From Symplocastrum torsivum CPER-KK1 (GTDB lineage Bacteria; Cyanobacteriota; Cyanobacteriia; Cyanobacteriales; Coleofasciculaceae), in assembly GCA_019358875.1 (NCBI GenBank), contig JAHHIF010000034.1, forward strand, positions 1 to 64,000: a stretch of DNA of 64,000 nt, given 5' to 3'. Positions 62,960-64,000 of this stretch are shown piece after piece (the first letter of the stretch is position 1; every line of letters starts with the position of its first letter). The notes beneath the pieces were generated by a model. It saw only the letters and a program-made list of their open reading frames with translations, did no database searches and was not told the origin of the DNA. A program made the position numbers and the translations under genes.

Positions 62960-64000
62960 GTGATACCGGTTGCCGTGCAATCAATTAAATTTGGGACAGA
63001 CGGCTGGCGAGGGCTAATTGCCGCCGATTTCACGTTTGAGCGCCTCGCTTTGGTCGCACCTGTGGCTGCAAAAGTCTTGGCGGACGTTTATGGTGATTCC
63101 ACGGGTAGCAACACGCTAATTGTGGGTTACGACCGACGCTTCATGGCAGAAGATTTTGCCAAAAAGACAGCAGAGGTTGTGACAGCGGCTGGATTTGATG
63201 TCCTGTTCTCAGAGAGTTATGCTCCGACTCCCGCATTTAGCTGGGCAGCGAAGCAACAAAACGCTCTAGGAGCTTTGGTTCTCACAGCAAGCCACAATCC
63301 TGGAGGCTACCTGGGATTAAAAGTAAAAGGAGCGTTTGGTGGGTCAGTTGCCCCAGAAATTACTCAGCAGATTGAAGCTCAACTAGATTGGGAACCGTCC
63401 TCAGTTACAAAACCTGGAAGTCTTCAGACATTTAACCCCTGGTTGAGTTACTGCGAGGCACTGCGGGCAAAAGTCGATCTAGCTCAAATTCAGGAGGTGA
63501 TTCGACAAGGAAAGCTGACTGTCTATGCTGATGTGATGCATGGGGCAGCAGCAGGTGGTTTAGAACAAATATTGGGTGTTCCGATTCAGGAAATAAATAG
63601 TTCACGCGACCCTTTATTTGGTGGTGGTGCCCCAGAACCATTGCCGAAGTATCTTTCTCAGCTATTCCGGGTAATGCGAACTCATCGGCGTAAAGAAGGT
63701 ACGGAGTTGGCAGTGGGGCTGGTGTTTGATGGTGATAGCGATCGCATTGCTGCTGTCGATGGCGAGGGGAACTTCCTAAGCTCTCAAATTCTCATCCCTA
63801 TTTTGCTCGAACATCTAGCAGAACGGCGTCACTTTACTGGTGAACTTGTCAAAACGATTAGTGGTTCAGACTTGTTTCCGCGTGTAGCTGCCTTGTATCA
63901 GTTGCCAGTCTACGAGACTCCTATTGGCTACAAGTACATTGCTGATCGGATGTTAACAACTCCCGTCTTGCTAGGTGGCGAAGAGTCGGGAGGAATTGGT
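62960..64000 (+). CDS. Phosphoglucomutase/phosphomannomutase, partial (C-terminus outside the window)
   Basis: A phosphohexomutase of the alpha-D-phosphohexomutase superfamily; 347 codons are visible to the window edge. The frame opens at GTG 62960 (GTG 62975 is an alternative, giving VQSIKFGTDGWRG). Visible: FGTDGWRGLIAADFT, the phosphoserine loop LTASHNPGGYLG, the metal loop VFDGDSDRIA (three Asp), and the sugar-specificity loop GGEESGGIG at the edge. Family members interconvert glucose- or mannose-1- and 6-phosphates; the exact sugar cannot be told without the C-terminal domain. Confidence 0.9.
   Translation, partial: MIPVAVQSIKFGTDGWRGLIAADFTFERLALVAPVAAKVLADVYGDSTGSNTLIVGYDRRFMAEDFAKKTAEVVTAAGFDVLFSESYAPTPAFSWAAKQQNALGALVLTASHNPGGYLGLKVKGAFGGSVAPEITQQIEAQLDWEPSSVTKPGSLQTFNPWLSYCEALRAKVDLAQIQEVIRQGKLTVYADVMHGAAAGGLEQILGVPIQEINSSRDPLFGGGAPEPLPKYLSQLFRVMRTHRRKEGTELAVGLVFDGDSDRIAAVDGEGNFLSSQILIPILLEHLAERRHFTGELVKTISGSDLFPRVAALYQLPVYETPIGYKYIADRMLTTPVLLGGEESGGIG

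Overview
The window comes from a cyanobacterium, most likely a filamentous one of the Microcoleus/Coleofasciculus kind. The octamer GCGATCGC recurs throughout. The gene set includes a rbcL-rbcX-rbcS RuBisCO cluster, psbO of photosystem II, a photosynthetic-type glyceraldehyde-3-phosphate dehydrogenase (gap2), a class I fructose-bisphosphate aldolase, a beta-carotene ketolase (crtW), a group 3 sigma factor (sigF type), a plastoquinol terminal oxidase and several cyanobacteria-only families (DUF1830, DUF1825). The genus is inferred, not shown.

Layout. 1-12.7 kb is mostly housekeeping: a partial unknown gene, thiL, gap2, nadD, murC-murB, ebfC, an SGNH hydrolase, a low-molecular-weight phosphatase and a large MASE1-PAS-GAF histidine kinase. 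12.7-17.9 kb is a small accessory island: a Uma2 endonuclease gene, a toxin-antitoxin pair, a NERD-helicase fusion, a PD-(D/E)XK-like protein beside a frameshifted relative, and gene scraps. 17.9-27 kb holds an NAD-dependent epimerase, DUF1830 and CsbD proteins, a proline-rich secreted protein, a DNA glycosylase, a phosphodiester glycosidase, an Ap4A phosphorylase, a second Uma2, tRNA-Ala(UGC), trhO, an O-methyltransferase and a two-repeat CRISPR-like locus without cas genes. 27-35 kb holds a large SLH/WG/glycosidase-like protein, rbcL-rbcX-rbcS, a beta-propeller protein and panB.

35-37.5 kb carries the most unusual locus: a cobalt-type nitrile hydratase/thiocyanate hydrolase-like alpha (gamma) subunit with its beta subunit split into two short genes, as in thiocyanate hydrolase. 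A GIY-YIG protein is divergent from it and a possibly frameshifted short ORF lies downstream. 37.7-47.5 kb holds a J-domain protein, a decayed Rpn-type nuclease, a third Uma2, class I aldolase, the terminal oxidase, a PEP-CTERM GDSL hydrolase, an SLH lipoprotein, lepB, a helix-hairpin-helix protein translationally coupled to a TM2 protein, and a DUF1825 protein. 47.5-64 kb holds an 0.9 kb gene-free stretch, crtW with a 20-bp palindrome upstream, an rlmL-like methyltransferase, purT, an IS630 scrap, a 1003-residue acidic protein, hisS, a lipoprotein, sigF, psbO and a truncated phosphohexomutase at the right edge.

Several genes serve photosynthetic carbon metabolism and photoprotection: RuBisCO with its chaperone, Gap2, the aldolase, PsbO, the terminal oxidase as an electron safety valve, and CrtW for ketocarotenoids. 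They are spread over separate transcription units. The main candidate for new biology is the split-beta cobalt hydratase locus. Secondary candidates are the NERD-helicase island, the SLH-WG-glycosidase chimera and the palindrome before crtW. All functional calls rest on reading translated sequence and family memory; no database search was run.
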